Below, piece by piece: positions 42,060 to 52,772 of a stretch of 64,000 nucleotides of DNA (the first letter of the stretch is position 1; every line of letters starts with the position of its first letter). The stretch is taken from positions 6,053,137-6,117,136 of the forward strand of contig CM030933.1 of NCBI GenBank assembly GCA_018136815.1, written 5' to 3'. The DNA is from Isochrysis galbana. Lineage: Eukaryota > Haptophyta > Isochrysidales > Isochrysidaceae. Under the pieces are notes generated by a model that did no database searches, was not told the origin of the DNA, and saw only the letters and a program-made list of their open reading frames with translations. The translations under genes were made by a program, and so were the position numbers.

Positions 42060-42336
42060 GCGTTTCGTGCGAAAAAAAAAGCTACGCGACCCGGGGGCGG
42101 TCGCCGACCTCGACGTGGCGCTTCTTCTTGGAGACTTGGCCACGCGCGGCGCTTGTGGGGACGCACCTGAGACCTGACAGGCGGCATCCGGGGTTCATTC
42201 ATACAATTTCCTCTTATGATCCACAGCTCCACCCACACCACCACAGCTTCTAACACGGGCCGCCCTCGGTGGGGGGCCCGGAGGAGAGAAGAGTCGCGCC
42301 GGAGCGCTCCATCGCAACCAACTATATAGTTAGTTG
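42060..42336 (-). repeat. Palindrome-headed repeat C, damaged copy
   Basis: Palindrome 42315-42336 (AACCAACT/AGTTAGTT, ATAT loop), then on the minus strand GCGATGGAGCGCTCC and text matching the heads at 8588 and 49961 (GGGCCCCCCACCGAGGGCGG). Confidence 0.65.
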
Positions 42337-42800
42337 AGGGCGAGGACCAACAAGCGATCGCGAAAGCCATCGACCATCGACCAGCTGGCACTTCTTGGAG
42401 TGACGAGTGACATTGAACGACGGGGAACCAGACGCTTAACGCCTAGCGCACACAGAATGCGAGAAGTCAACGAAGAAATCAGCGAGATACACAGAATCCA
42501 AACCATCAAACAAAAGATGTTCCGACATGCTAAAGCACGAGGAAAGAATGACAAAGACAAAGGAATTCTTCAATAAATTCAAATCGCAAGCGTCAAACAA
42601 CGCGATACCAGAGATCTTTGTCACGAACAATTGGGACGCCCCGGGGGGCGACGCACGCCTAACGGTGACTGTCGCCGACGACATACGCAAAGAACTGAGG
42701 AAATACTACATATGGCTCTATCAGAAGCGCACGGCAGTCAGAGATGAAGCACTCGAAGACGCGTTGGAAGAGCGAACCACCCCCCACTCTCATTCTTCAT
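42337..42800 (+). pseudogene. LINE fragment (linker between endonuclease and reverse transcriptase)
   Basis: Two overlapping frames (42334-42576 and 42527-42790) carry Lys/Glu/Arg-rich helical sequence: REVNEEISEIHRIQTIKQKM, then TKEFFNKFKSQASNN and DDIRKELRKYYIWLYQKRT. This pattern (charged helices, an F-x2-F segment, then YY..LY..K) is what LINE ORF2 proteins have just before the RT domain. It is frameshifted and truncated on both sides, beginning directly after a palindrome. The family is inferred from pattern, not from a catalytic motif. Confidence 0.45.
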
Positions 42801-42826
42801 ACTACACACAGTCTGTTATGATGACT

Positions 42827-44015
42827 TCACATCGTCACATTTTGCGCGACACCGAATCGCTCCTCAAACTTTTGAATTTCACGTTGAATGGACTCCATTT
42901 CTTCCTGATCTGCCGTTGTGCTGCTTGGGTGGGCAACTGCCTCCCTCTCGGCAGCATCGAAGTACCATGTGGTGATGGCGAATCGTTCCGAGTGTGAAGG
43001 GAGCACCTGCGGTCGAGGAGAAGTCAACCAAGTCAGAAGCGATGGGCAGAATTCAAGAGACGCCTACACACGTGCTCGCCAGATTATGCTGCGTGTTTAG
43101 AACTCTAGCCTCTCTAAGAACGGAAAGTGGCCGCACCTCATGTGGCACTCGATAGTCTGAATAGAAGAGTACTAGCCGATCCCCAAGTGGTTGAATGTCG
43201 GCGACTGGAGGCCTTCCAGCGGGCGCGAGCTTCTCAAACAGTCGGAGTTCTCCGCCGTCTGCGATCTTCCAGTGCGGATTGAGGTATAAGATCGCAGTCA
43301 GACGCCTCCCGTTGCACCGTTCTCCTTTACCGACCAAACACGAGTTATCGCAATGGCGAACATATCGAGCCCCCCCACCAGGATAGCATGTGACCATGGC
43401 CTTTGACCTCGAGCATATGCCCGCAAGATCAACAACTCGCTTCCCCAACTCTGCCACAAAGTTGTCTAGCTTCGTGAGATAGCGAGACAATGCTTCCGTA
43501 GCCCACATGCCTGGCTCCTCGCCATCAAACCAACCGACAAGGTCTCCGCGAACACGGCTGTGAACATACGACGTCAACTTGCCACTGCGTCCACCGGCGA
43601 GTCGCGATGGCTGAAGCTTGCCAGCAGCGCGCGCGGCAACCACCTCTGACCGCAGTTCTTCACACGAGTCGATACCGAGCATCTCGTCGACAACACACCA
43701 AGCGTGGGCTTCCAGCTGCATAGCAATCTCGTCCAGAGCGCCGTCGGAAATGAACCACCAGTACTTCTCGCGATCTGCTCCGCGCGCTGCCGTCGCGTAG
43801 ACTTGGAGCAGCTCACTGGGTGCCGCCAGCGCTGGAGAGCTGTCGGGCCTCACAGTGAATGTCCACGCCGTCCCACCCTCACGCTGCAGCAAGATGAGGC
43901 TGCTGCTGTCGTCCTGCTGCACCACAGCAAGATGTTCCGCGTGCGCGCTCTGCCGTGGCTTGGGATTAGCACGCCGCTGCTTGCCCATATCAAGGATCCT
44001 CCGGCGAGGCGCCAC
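42827..44015 (-). CDS. HIF-type prolyl 4-hydroxylase (EGLN/PHD-like)
   Basis: A Fe(II)/2-oxoglutarate oxygenase that hydroxylates prolines, in oxygen sensing in animals and on SKP1 in some protists. Two exons, 44015-43137 and 43006-42827, join in phase 0 to give 352 residues. The 130-bp GT-AG intron splits the motif exactly after HE. Iron ligands are H221 and D223 (RHCDNS) and H292 (YRVPHE). R301 in RFAITTWYFDA, nine residues after the distal His as in PHD2, binds 2-oxoglutarate. ILYLNPHWKIADGGELRLF and the WYFD end are characteristic of EGLN enzymes. No MYND finger is present. The first 100 residues are divergent and may start at either of two Met codons (M1 or M10). The C-terminal 35 residues are a charged helix. 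Confidence 0.92.
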
Positions 44016-44237
44016 GGGCGCACCAGCTCGTACCCGCAGTCACAGTGAGTCCAGGAGAGCCAGCGCCCGCCCGCTCTCCCTCGCACCCCCTCGCGCCGGC
44101 CGATACCGAGGCTGCGGACGAAGGAAGAGGGGGGAAGGGGGGAAAGGGGGGGGAGAGAGGGGGGGGGGGGGAAAGGCGCACACTTCGGGAAACGAAGCCC
44201 CCCTCTTCTAGTCCCGCTCCACTCCTAGCTTGAGGGC
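44016..44237. promoter_or_regulatory. Upstream region of the prolyl hydroxylase gene
   Basis: Contains GGGGA-rich tracts (44128-44172) that are TCCCC-rich in the gene's sense, between the start codon and repeat J. A promoter role is inferred only. Confidence 0.35.
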
Positions 44238-44440
44238 CGATCGCGAATCAAGACCCTTATTTTCGAAAAGCAAGGTCTCGATTTTCGAAAATGCAGAGTC
44301 TGGATCTCGAAAAACAAGGAAAACAAGAGAGGGTCGAAATCAAGACCCCACTAGCAACTCTTGTTTTTTTTGCGGAGCAACCCCCCCCCCCCCCCCCCCC
44401 TCCCCCCCCCTCCCCTCTTCGCTCCGCCGATGGAGCCCTC
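44238..44440. repeat. Repeat J, copy 2, upstream of the prolyl hydroxylase gene
   Basis: Matches 36186-36385 in order and orientation: TTATTTTCGAAAAGCAAGG, AATGCAGAGTCTG, GAAATCAAGACCCCAC and GCGGAGCAACCCCCC (here followed by a long C tract), ending CTCCGCCGATGGAGCCCTCTC. Confidence 0.88.
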
Positions 44441-44449
44441 TCATCTGAA

Positions 44450-44830
44450 GATCATACCACAGAGCTCAGCCGAAGCCGAAATTGCGGCCTACACTACGTG
44501 TACTCAACGTCAACGTTTTAGAATTCCTCGATGCAGAGTACACACTTCCGGCGACCATCTTCTGCGATAACTCGGCCACGGTCGCATCCATCAAGAATCC
44601 CGGCGTAAAAGGGCGTACTCGACACTATGAAAATTGGATATGGTTCGGTCGAAAACAATAGACAATAGGATCGCGTCTCTACACCTGTTTGGATATCGAC
44701 CGAGGACCAGATAGCCAAAAGCTCTCGAAAAAAACAAGTTCATGAAATTTCGCAATCGCGCTCTTGGTACGACCAATTGATCCAAAAAAAACTTGGATCC
44801 ATCTTGCATGTCCCATTCCCTAAGCATAAG
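44450..44830 (+). pseudogene. Ty1/copia retrotransposon relic (RNase H region)
   Basis: One frame gives QSSAEAEIAAYTTCT, the SS.EAEY.A motif of copia RNase H. A second frame, 44521-44650, gives TIFCDNSATVASIKNPGVKG and then RTRHYE, the DN..A..I..NP...R.KH segment. Frame changes and a stop after 44655 show decay. No LTR or integrase was seen nearby. Confidence 0.75.
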
Positions 44831-45060
44831 CATCACAATTCGCTTCTTCCTGGTTTCGCCCCGGCTTAATAACCAACTAGCAGACTAGCAGTGAACGTAA
44901 GCCATGGGTCTGGATGCCGCCATCTCTGGCGAAGAATCGTTGTTGGCCTATGTCCTATGTCTTTGACGCTTGAGCACGTTTCAGCCTCAAAGGTAAGCTT
45001 GTACCTCTTTCTTCTGGGAAACAGCAATGATTGGGGACGAGGGTTTCGCCTTTGGCGATG

Positions 45061-45790
45061 GGGGAGTGTTAGAGTTTTTCTTGTTGTGCGAATACAAACT
45101 AAGTTTATACTTAGTTCGCCCATGGGGGGGCACGAGCCCCCCTCTCTCTCCACTCCTCCCCTGCCATGGGGGAGGAACCACCCACTCTCCTGGCACGCCT
45201 AATGGCCTGCCAGGAGCACACAGCCCTGCTGCTGACCCATTCCTCTCCCCACAGGCCCGCCTGACTCGCCCGCCCTGGCCCGTCGTGGCCTGCCCATCCC
45301 TCTGACCAGCCCCTCCTCCCCCTGGGCCCCCCTGATCAGGACCCCCCAGCCAGCTCCAGTCGACTGGCAGGGGCTCGAGAGCCAACGAGGGAGAGGCAGG
45401 AGGGGCCAGGGCCATGCCCCAGCCTCACCTGCCCCCTGAGCTGCGCTCCCAGCTCCCAGGCCCCTGCCGGCCTCCTGGGGACCTGAAGAGGGGCCGCAGG
45501 CGCGCGCCATGGGCCCCCGCCGCAGGGAAGAGAGGAGGAAAAGGGAAGAGGGAGGGGAGGGGGGAGCGGCAGCTCTCCCCTCCGGCAGAAACGTGTCTTC
45601 TCGCCCCGTTTGGGTAAGAGAAGACGGGGGCGCCAGAGCCAGGAGGGAAGGGCCGCGGCTCGCCGCGGCCACTCGCTTCGGCGAGGAGAGATTAGCGCTC
45701 CTGGGCCCCTATTCACGAGTGCCCCCCCCCCCCCGCGTTGCTTTTACCCGAAAGGGGTTTTCCCCCAGCGTGGATTCGAGGAGAGGACGT
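45061..45790 (-). repeat. Repeat A-prime, palindrome-headed, inverted relative to 50690-51107
   Basis: Palindrome 45097-45116, then CGCCCATGGGGGGGCACGAG, repeat A text to about 45240, then a variant body. 45365-45790 matches 50690-51107 in reverse (CGCGGCCACTCGCTTCGGCG, CCCGAAAGGGGTTTTCCCCC). Same pre-palindrome flank as at 36951. Confidence 0.8.
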
Positions 45791-47117
45791 GCTGGGGTGC
45801 GTGGGGTCGGTGCGTGCACTGGGGGGAGGACAAATATCGAGGGGAGGGGGCAAAGCCCCCTCCCCCCGGTAGCACTCGGACACCTGGCTCGTCAGGCATG
45901 GCGGGATTCCGGGACGGAAAAGTTGTGTCCAATTAGCTAGTGGGGTTGGCTAGAATATAACATTAATTATTTTATTTATTCTTGTTGTGCGAATATAACC
46001 TTAGTGCTGTGGTCCGTAGCCTTCATCGGCACCGGAGCCCCTCCCCCGCGATGGGCGATGGGAGTGTGCGCGATTGGCTCGTCCGGTGTCAGTGGCTAGG
46101 GATGCTAGCTAACAAGATGCTCTAGAGGCATGAGCCTCGTAGAACGGCCCGCTTCGTGAAGCGGCCCGCAACGTTCCCCATGGCTCCCACGGCCAAGCCC
46201 AAGCCTCCCTCGCGCCCAGAGATGCCTAAACAAAGGGCACTAACTACACCATGCAGGCCCGCGACAAGGCCGACGATCTTCGAAAGCGAGAGCGAGCTCG
46301 CCGCTCATCACTTGAGGCATGCCATCTAGTGTGCTCTTGTCAACATGGTCCTTTGTTCCTTTGTTCCTTTGTTGTGATACTTGTGGCAATCTCAAGAAGG
46401 GAGTGTGTAAGAAGCAAGAAGAGGGGATTTGTGCAGCTTCGGAGGCTTGCAACTCGTGTGGATGTTGATGTTGGGTGTCAAAGCGCGTTGAGTGACTCAG
46501 AGCCCGTTCTCGATGTCGGGGCTGATGCACGAGGCTCGCGATGTCGCGCACACATATGCAATAAAATACATTGCGAGTCACAACGAGCTTCAACTGAAAA
46601 AATAAGCACATGTCGGCCAAGCTCTCTACATGAGGAGGCTTTCATGCAGTTTGAGCACCTTCTAGAAACCAAAGGGTAAGATTTTATAGTGCCTAATAGA
46701 AATGGGGCCGATCCAAGAAGCTCATGCCTCTAGTAGATTACAATTTATAACGGGTTTGCACCGGGGGCGGTCGCCCCCCCCGCCCATCGTGTGCCGTCAT
46801 CGCGCGCCGCCCGACCGCTGGGCTCCCCCCCCCCCCCCCCCCCCTCCCGGTCCTCCCCTTCCCCTTCCTCTGGCGCCGGGGGGGGGGGAGGGGGGGGGGG
46901 GCAGAAAGGGGGGAGGGGAGGGGGGGGGCTGCGGCGCGCGCGCGCTCTCTCGCTCCTCGCGGCACATCCTCTCGCCCTTTCACGAATTCACCGCGGAGAA
47001 TCACGTATTCTTCCGAGCGGAGAAGAAAGAGATTTCCGTGGGCCGCAGAGAGAGAGGAGCTGGAGCTGGAGCCGCCACGCTGGGGCCATCCCATCACTCA
47101 CCCTTCCCCTGTCGATC
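45791..47117. other. Intergenic with repeat K and homopolymers
   Basis: 46120-46215 is repeat K (CGGCCCGCTTCGTGAAGCGG, then CCCATGGCTCCCACGG), also at 56700-56775. A 142-residue frame at 46251-46679 is unrecognised. C/G tracts at 46827-46844 and 46878-46930 precede the next gene. Confidence 0.45.
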
Positions 47118-49184
47118 ATGCCCGCACTCGTCGTCGTACTGGCTGCGGCTGGCTTCCCTGGGCCTGCGATGTTCCACCCATTCACGGTGGACAGCTCCGC
47201 ACTGGCTCCTTCTCGCGAGCTCGCCAACGCCCTGGTTCAGGATGGGATTGTTCAAGTGATTGGCATCCCTGGCTACAAAGAGCTACGCCTGATGGTGTTG
47301 TCACGTACTAAAGAATGCAACGAGTTCCCCGAGTCGCATAAGTTCTCAGATGGGACAACCCGCCGTTCAATCGCCTCGCACACCGTCCCCGGACCTGGCG
47401 GTGAGCAGCCGTTTCCGCTGGGCAGCGATTGCCACGCTCTTGAGGCCGTCCTCGCTCCATTTCGCTCTACCGTGAAGCAGGCGACAGGGCACTTCGCCCT
47501 CGCCCTGTCGGATCTTCTGGATGTCGAGAAGCCCCTTCTCTCGACACCCGATGGCTTGCACCACTTCACCTCGTTTGCCGACGTCGTTGAGGCTGGAGAT
47601 CACCTTGAGCACATCCATGAGTACGTGCGGCCACAATCGATAGAGCCTCAACAGCATAACCTGGACACGCCCACGCTCGATATGCACGTGGACCAAGGTA
47701 TCTTCATCGCCTTCACGCCCGCGCTTGAGCTCACGCCGTCTGACTTCTACCTCAAGCGACGCAACGGCGAAACTGTGCGCGTCGCATTTGACCCTGATGC
47801 GCTCGTGTTTATGATGGGCGGCGGCGCAGAGCAAATCATAATGCCCAAGCTGCTGCGGCAGCGGTTGGTGCCGTACGGCGCCCCTCACGCCGTGACTGTC
47901 CCGCCTTCCGAAGCGCCGCGCATGTGGTACGGCCGCATGGTGCTTCCGCCGCCCGGCGCGGCGCTCGCCTCGGACGCGCGCATTACTTATGGCCAACTCC
48001 GTGAGGAAATGATTCGCGCCACAAGCTCGGAGGGCGGCGTGGACGAAAGTGTGGAAGGCATCTCGGTGGCTTGTCTGCACCCTTCCCTCAACGCGGCCAA
48101 CCGTCGTGCGCTGGACGCTACTTCCTGCTCAGCCGGCTCCGAGTACTGCTGGCATCGGTGCATGGAGCTCTCGCCTGACCTTGCGTCCGACACCCACGAG
48201 ACTACCAACGCCATCGCCGTAGAGTGGATGCGCTCCAACAACTCGACTGATCCGGCCGCGGCGTGTGCCTCTCAAGGCCTGGCACTGCAGTGTGTCGACC
48301 CGCGCGACATGATCACCATTGGTGGTCACGGAGACTTTTACCCCGCCTGCACCAACACGACCCAACCGTGGGCCCCATACCCTATTGCTGCCCCGCTGCG
48401 CAACGAGGCAATTTGCACTGATGCCGAGCTCGAGGCACGTACTGGCGCATTTTCCAACCAGTACAGTGCTTCAGCCGACCTGATGGCCGAGTGTGGCGAA
48501 TCTTCGGGCCTATCCAGCACGGCTTGCCGGCAGGGCGTGCTCCAGTGGAACCTCGCCAATTCCAAGGTCGATGTTCGTGTCACGTTTAACGGTCAGCTCG
48601 GCTGGGCTGGCCTCGGCATCGCCAACCCTGGCGGTGGCAACAACGGAATGCTGGGGGCGCACATCGCCATGTTGCTGCCCGGGCCAGCCAGCCTCTTCAC
48701 TGCAAAGGACGGCTTAACCGACACGAGCAGCCCCGTGATTGACGAATTCATTATCAACGAGTTCGGCGGCTCCGCCTTCCGGCTCTGGCAGACCCCGTAC
48801 GTCAACAAATCGATCACTTCGGCTGGATGGGACGTGGACGAGTGCTTCACTAGCTTCTCCTTCTCGACAGACGCACTAGCCGGTTGGCCGCTTAACACCG
48901 TCGGCACCGACCAGATGATCTGGGCTTTCAACTCGGAAAATCACTTCGTCGGATATCACGGCAGTTCTCACCGCGGTCTCATCCAAGTGCGTTGGGCTGA
49001 GGGCCTTCCATCTGATGAAGCGGCTGGGCCTTCCAACGACATCCCAAGTGGGGCCCTCGCAGCCATCATCACTCTGGCCGTCGTCATGGCGGTCGTCCTT
49101 GTCCTCCTCGTCGTCGCCCTCTGGCTGGCTTGCCGCCCGGCTGCTTCAGCGGACACCAAACCGGCACGCGCCGAACGGGCATGA
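47118..49184 (+). CDS. Secreted, membrane-anchored 2-oxoglutarate oxygenase-DOMON fusion
   Basis: 688 residues from the ATG at 47118. The open frame upstream is homopolymer-driven, and this Met begins a signal peptide (MPALVVVLAAAGFPGPA). Residues about 20-275 resemble isopenicillin-N-synthase-type Fe(II)/2-oxoglutarate oxygenases: HxD at H190/D192 (MHVDQGIFIAFTP), DPDALVFMMGGGAEQI before the distal H257 (PYGAPHAV), and R268 as a 2-oxoglutarate ligand candidate. A Cys-rich segment follows (CSAGSEYCWHRCMEL). Residues about 475-610 are a DOMON domain (QWNLANSKVDVRVTFNGQLG, WAGLGIANPGG, GAHIAMLLPG), a heme- or sugar-binding beta sandwich. Residues 645-673 are a transmembrane helix, with a short basic tail. 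The enzyme would face outside or the lumen. The oxygenase assignment is good; the substrate is unknown. Confidence 0.8.
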   Translation: MPALVVVLAAAGFPGPAMFHPFTVDSSALAPSRELANALVQDGIVQVIGIPGYKELRLMVLSRTKECNEFPESHKFSDGTTRRSIASHTVPGPGGEQPFPLGSDCHALEAVLAPFRSTVKQATGHFALALSDLLDVEKPLLSTPDGLHHFTSFADVVEAGDHLEHIHEYVRPQSIEPQQHNLDTPTLDMHVDQGIFIAFTPALELTPSDFYLKRRNGETVRVAFDPDALVFMMGGGAEQIIMPKLLRQRLVPYGAPHAVTVPPSEAPRMWYGRMVLPPPGAALASDARITYGQLREEMIRATSSEGGVDESVEGISVACLHPSLNAANRRALDATSCSAGSEYCWHRCMELSPDLASDTHETTNAIAVEWMRSNNSTDPAAACASQGLALQCVDPRDMITIGGHGDFYPACTNTTQPWAPYPIAAPLRNEAICTDAELEARTGAFSNQYSASADLMAECGESSGLSSTACRQGVLQWNLANSKVDVRVTFNGQLGWAGLGIANPGGGNNGMLGAHIAMLLPGPASLFTAKDGLTDTSSPVIDEFIINEFGGSAFRLWQTPYVNKSITSAGWDVDECFTSFSFSTDALAGWPLNTVGTDQMIWAFNSENHFVGYHGSSHRGLIQVRWAEGLPSDEAAGPSNDIPSGALAAIITLAVVMAVVLVLLVVALWLACRPAASADTKPARAERA

Positions 49185-49942
49185 CCAGCGACTGGGTGAG
49201 CCTACCGACTGGCAGGATCGCTCGAGCCCCCACGGCCCGCCTTTGCACGCGGCAAGATGGCCATCTACCTGGCATGCTCATGCAATGAGGAACCGCAAGC
49301 CAGCCGTCGAGCCCCATGACCACACGGCTCTCGTTGTCGTTATGGAAGCGTCCCGTGCTCAAGGCCCAAGTGTCAAGCCGATTGCGGATTCTGGCGATTT
49401 TGATGGACACATCCATGCATCCCTAACTGTGCCCTATGCTCACGCATATCTCCTGCACCCTATGCCCATTCCTAACCCTCCCTCTGCCCTTTTTCCGCGT
49501 GACAAAGAGCAGCAGCGAGGTCTCGCCTATCAGCCCGCATCCCACAGCGCTTCAAGCACGGGAGATGACAAAATCTACGCATTCCCGTGAGTGTCCTGTA
49601 CAAAAATGTTGAGGGCAGAATCGAGGTGTCGCGCATCAGCCCTCGCATTAGCTATTGCGTCAAGCATTAGTAATGGTGATATCAACGCATCCCCTTTAGT
49701 CTCCCGTGCTTGCTGTTGCCTAGGGCAGTAACGTCGTGTCGCGCATGAGCCCTCATATCAACCAAGTCATGCGTTGGCGATGACGAGTTCCACGCTACCT
49801 ATACCCATGCCCCAACAATCCGTTGGTGAGGATGCAAGTTTTGAGGAGCGATCTTTGTTCTTCCAAGGTTGTGTCATTAATATATGAATAAATTAATCTT
49901 ATATCCTAGCCAATCCCAACCTACTTTTTAAGTGGGGGTCAA
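49185..49942. other. 3' flank of the oxygenase-DOMON gene
   Basis: No gene was recognised. Bases 49917-49942 hold a TACTT/AAGT-type palindrome ending GGGGGTCAA, directly abutting the next palindrome. Confidence 0.45.
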
Positions 49943-50689
49943 CAACTAAGTTTATACTTGGTCGCGATGGAGCGCGCCGGCGCGACTCCCCTCTCTTTCG
50001 GGCCCCCCGCCGAGGGCGGCCCTCCTGCCAACATGGACCTGTCGCTGGCGAAGCGACCGCGTCCGCCCTCAGAGGCCGATCAGGTGCGCGCGACTCCGGC
50101 CGCGTCACACGGCCCGTGGCCTCGGCCACACCACACACAGCAGCCATGCTGGCCCCCCCCCCCATGGGGGACAGCAAACTGCAGGACTCAGAGAGACAGC
50201 AACAGGCAGGAGAGCCCTGCAATCCACTGGGCATGCCTTATGGCAGAGGCCACTCTCATCCCGACGTGGGCCGCGCCGCCTCGGCGGCGCGGCCCGCGGC
50301 CGGGTGGCCCTTATGGGCACAACATCCTGACATTTTGCGCTGACACAAAACAGCATCATGCATCTCTGTCTGCACAGAGAGAGGAAGCCAACACCCGCAC
50401 CCACACCAAGACCCCTAAGACGACCTGAGCCGCTGTACCCCCATGCACAACAGCCCACGAAGCAACTAACCCCTGCTCCCCACGGGCCTGTCCCTCAGGA
50501 CCCAGACTCAGAGAATGAAGATCAACAAGCAGGCACACTGATGCCATCTACGAAATGTCTTTCAGCCAGGCGGGCGACCTGGTGCTACTCGACACGACGG
50601 TCTATGCGGCCATCGTCGAACTTCTGCTCGAGCTCGAGGGCGTCGACCCCGAGCCAGACTTCTGGGCCCGCTCCTCGAGGGCTCGAGCA

Positions 50690-51107
50690 GTCCACGCTGG
50701 ACGCTGGGGGAAAACCCCTTTCGGGTAAAAACAACGCAGGGGGGGGGGCACTCGTGAATAGGAGTCCAGAAACGCTAATCTCTCCTCGCCTAAGCGAGTG
50801 GCCGCGGCGAGCCGCGGCCCTTCCCTCCTGGCTCTGGCGCCCCTGTCTTCTCTTACCCAAACGGGGCGAGAAGACACGTAAACGCCGGAGGGGAGAGCTG
50901 CCACTCCCCCCTCCCCTCCCTCTTCCCTTTTCCTCCTCTCTTCCCTGCGGCGGGGGCCCATGGCGCGCGCCTGCGGCCCCTCTTCAGGTCCCCAGGAGGC
51001 CAGCAGGGGCCTAGGAGCGCAGCTCAGGGGGCAGGTGAGGCTGGGGCATGGCCCTAGCCCCTCCTGCCTCTCCATCGCTGGCTCTCGAGCCCCTGCCAGC
51101 CGACTGG
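50690..51107 (+). repeat. Repeat A-prime inside the LINE
   Basis: Inverted relative to 45365-45790. The 3' end joins RT sequence directly at CTGCCAGCCGACTGGAG, so it is an insertion or a chimeric 5' end of the LINE copy. Confidence 0.75.
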
Positions 51108-51532
51108 AGCTACCTTGTACTCGAGAAATTGAAATTCGGGGGAGACTTCCGTAGGTACGCGAAGTCTCTCACGAACTCTGAGGCTAAACCTATCCGATAC
51201 ATCAAGGCCAACGGGGGCAGGAGCTTCCCGTTTAACGTGGCGAGCGGTGTCCCCCAGGGATGCCCATTATCGCCTCTAGCTAGCCTTCCTCCTAACGGCG
51301 GAAGCTCTCACTCGGGCAATCAACGAAGATGAAGACATAGACGGAATCATAGTGAACGGAGCCGAACTAAAGATAAGCCAATTCGCGGACGACACGCAAC
51401 TTTTAGCGGCCGACTACGGCAGCCTGGCACGCTCTCTCAAATGGGTAGAAAGATACGCGGCGGCCTCGTGTGGCAAACCAAACGACCAAAAATTCGAAGG
51501 TCTGAGAATGGGGTCGCTAAAGAGAAAGCGTC
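51108..51532 (+). pseudogene. LINE reverse transcriptase, palm fragment
   Basis: RT motifs in order: GVPQGCPLSPL (motif 4), FLLTAEALTRAI in the next frame after a shift near 51280, then FADDTQLL (motif 5, catalytic Asp pair), then WVERYAAASC. The last codons before the hAT target duplication continue in frame with 52781 onward. Confidence 0.88.
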
Positions 51533-52772
51533 TAGGGGTAAGCACAAGTATCCGGATATTTGTCTTGGATATTTGGGTGGATTTGCTCCACATAGATATC
51601 TCTAGATATTTTTGGGATATTTGGGCTCTTGCTGGGATATCTATACGGGTTATTTGGGTTATAGAATAACAGTAAACATGTTTAACTGTAGTTAGCTCCA
51701 TAGTTAGTTGCCGTTTCGCCCGCAAGGCTTGCTTGCGCAAGGTGCTGGCAAGCCCGCCCATGCCCTACGGCCTTGGTTAGGTGCCTATTAATAGCTTATA
51801 ACTAGGTTTGGCGCCCACAGCTATCTAGATAGATGCAAATAGTGGCCTAGCGCTATATCTAGCTAGATGCTAGATATAGAAAGTGCTTTTTGGAAGTAGA
51901 TAGCCTAATATCTAGATATGAGGCTAACATCTTCACAGTCTTACTCAATGGAGGGGCCTTGGCCTTGTGCAACAAGCAACAAGTCTCCGGCGCGTTCTCA
52001 TATCTCGAGGATCGTTTAGAGGACCGATGACCGATGTGCCGCTCCATTTTGTTGCAAGGAGCAGCACCGCTTCACACTTCACAGGGCTCCTACGCGCATT
52101 CAACCCGGCGTTTGCGTTTGCATACGGGCGGGTCGATGAGCTTTGGTGCGGCGTTTCAGCGCCTTGGCATGCTTTACTAATATCCACGATGTGAGTAATG
52201 GGTTGCAGCGAGAGCTCTCTTCCTACCTACTTTCCTGCGCCAAGGTACAAGGTACACACATCGTCGATCATTCCGACAAGGAAAGTTTTTCAAGAGACGT
52301 CCTAGCATGGTGGGCATCCAACCACTCGAAATTCCCCACGTGGGCATTGGCTGCTCGAATAACATTTTGCCTCTCTCCTAATTCTGCTTCGTGTGAGCGC
52401 GTGTTCTCTTGCTCTTTGTTTGATGCAGTGTTCGTTTGGTGCTCATCGGGACCGGTCGTTGTCGGATCAATTGGAAGTGTCGGTGATGTTGCGATACAAT
52501 CGCAACAAACGCAAGAAGCAAGAAAGAAGGCTCTTGATGTGTTCTATCTATGTGACATATATATGCATGTGTTGTATTCAGGCCTTGGCGCCAAAAGGCC
52601 TGAATACAACAGCATGTGGCTTTAATATCTTGAGCAACCTAGCTACACATACCATATGCACAGCTTTTACGAATGGATATTTTCTGGATATTTGGGCTTT
52701 CGAATGGATATATCGTGGATATTTTGCATGGATATTTGGGCGTCTTTTGAGGGATACTTGTGCTTACCCCTA
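51533..52772 (+). mobile_element. hAT DNA transposon, internally deleted and frameshifted
   Basis: 1240 bp with perfect 21-bp terminal inverted repeats starting TAGGGGTAAGCACAAG and an exact 8-bp target duplication AAAGCGTC (51525-51532 and 52773-52780), the hAT hallmark. Subterminal GGATATTTGGG-like motifs are clustered at both ends. Inside, only the transposase C-terminus remains: LAWWASNHSKFPTWALAARI and CERVFS, the hAT dimerisation motif. After a frame change near 52420 comes FGAHRDRSLSDQLEVSVMLRYN, the usual end. The N-terminus and catalytic core are absent, so it is non-autonomous. It sits inside the LINE RT frame. Confidence 0.94.

Noticed and set aside
46791-47117. N-terminal extension of the oxygenase-DOMON protein
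   Set aside because: Open only because of G/C homopolymers. The signal peptide begins at 47118.
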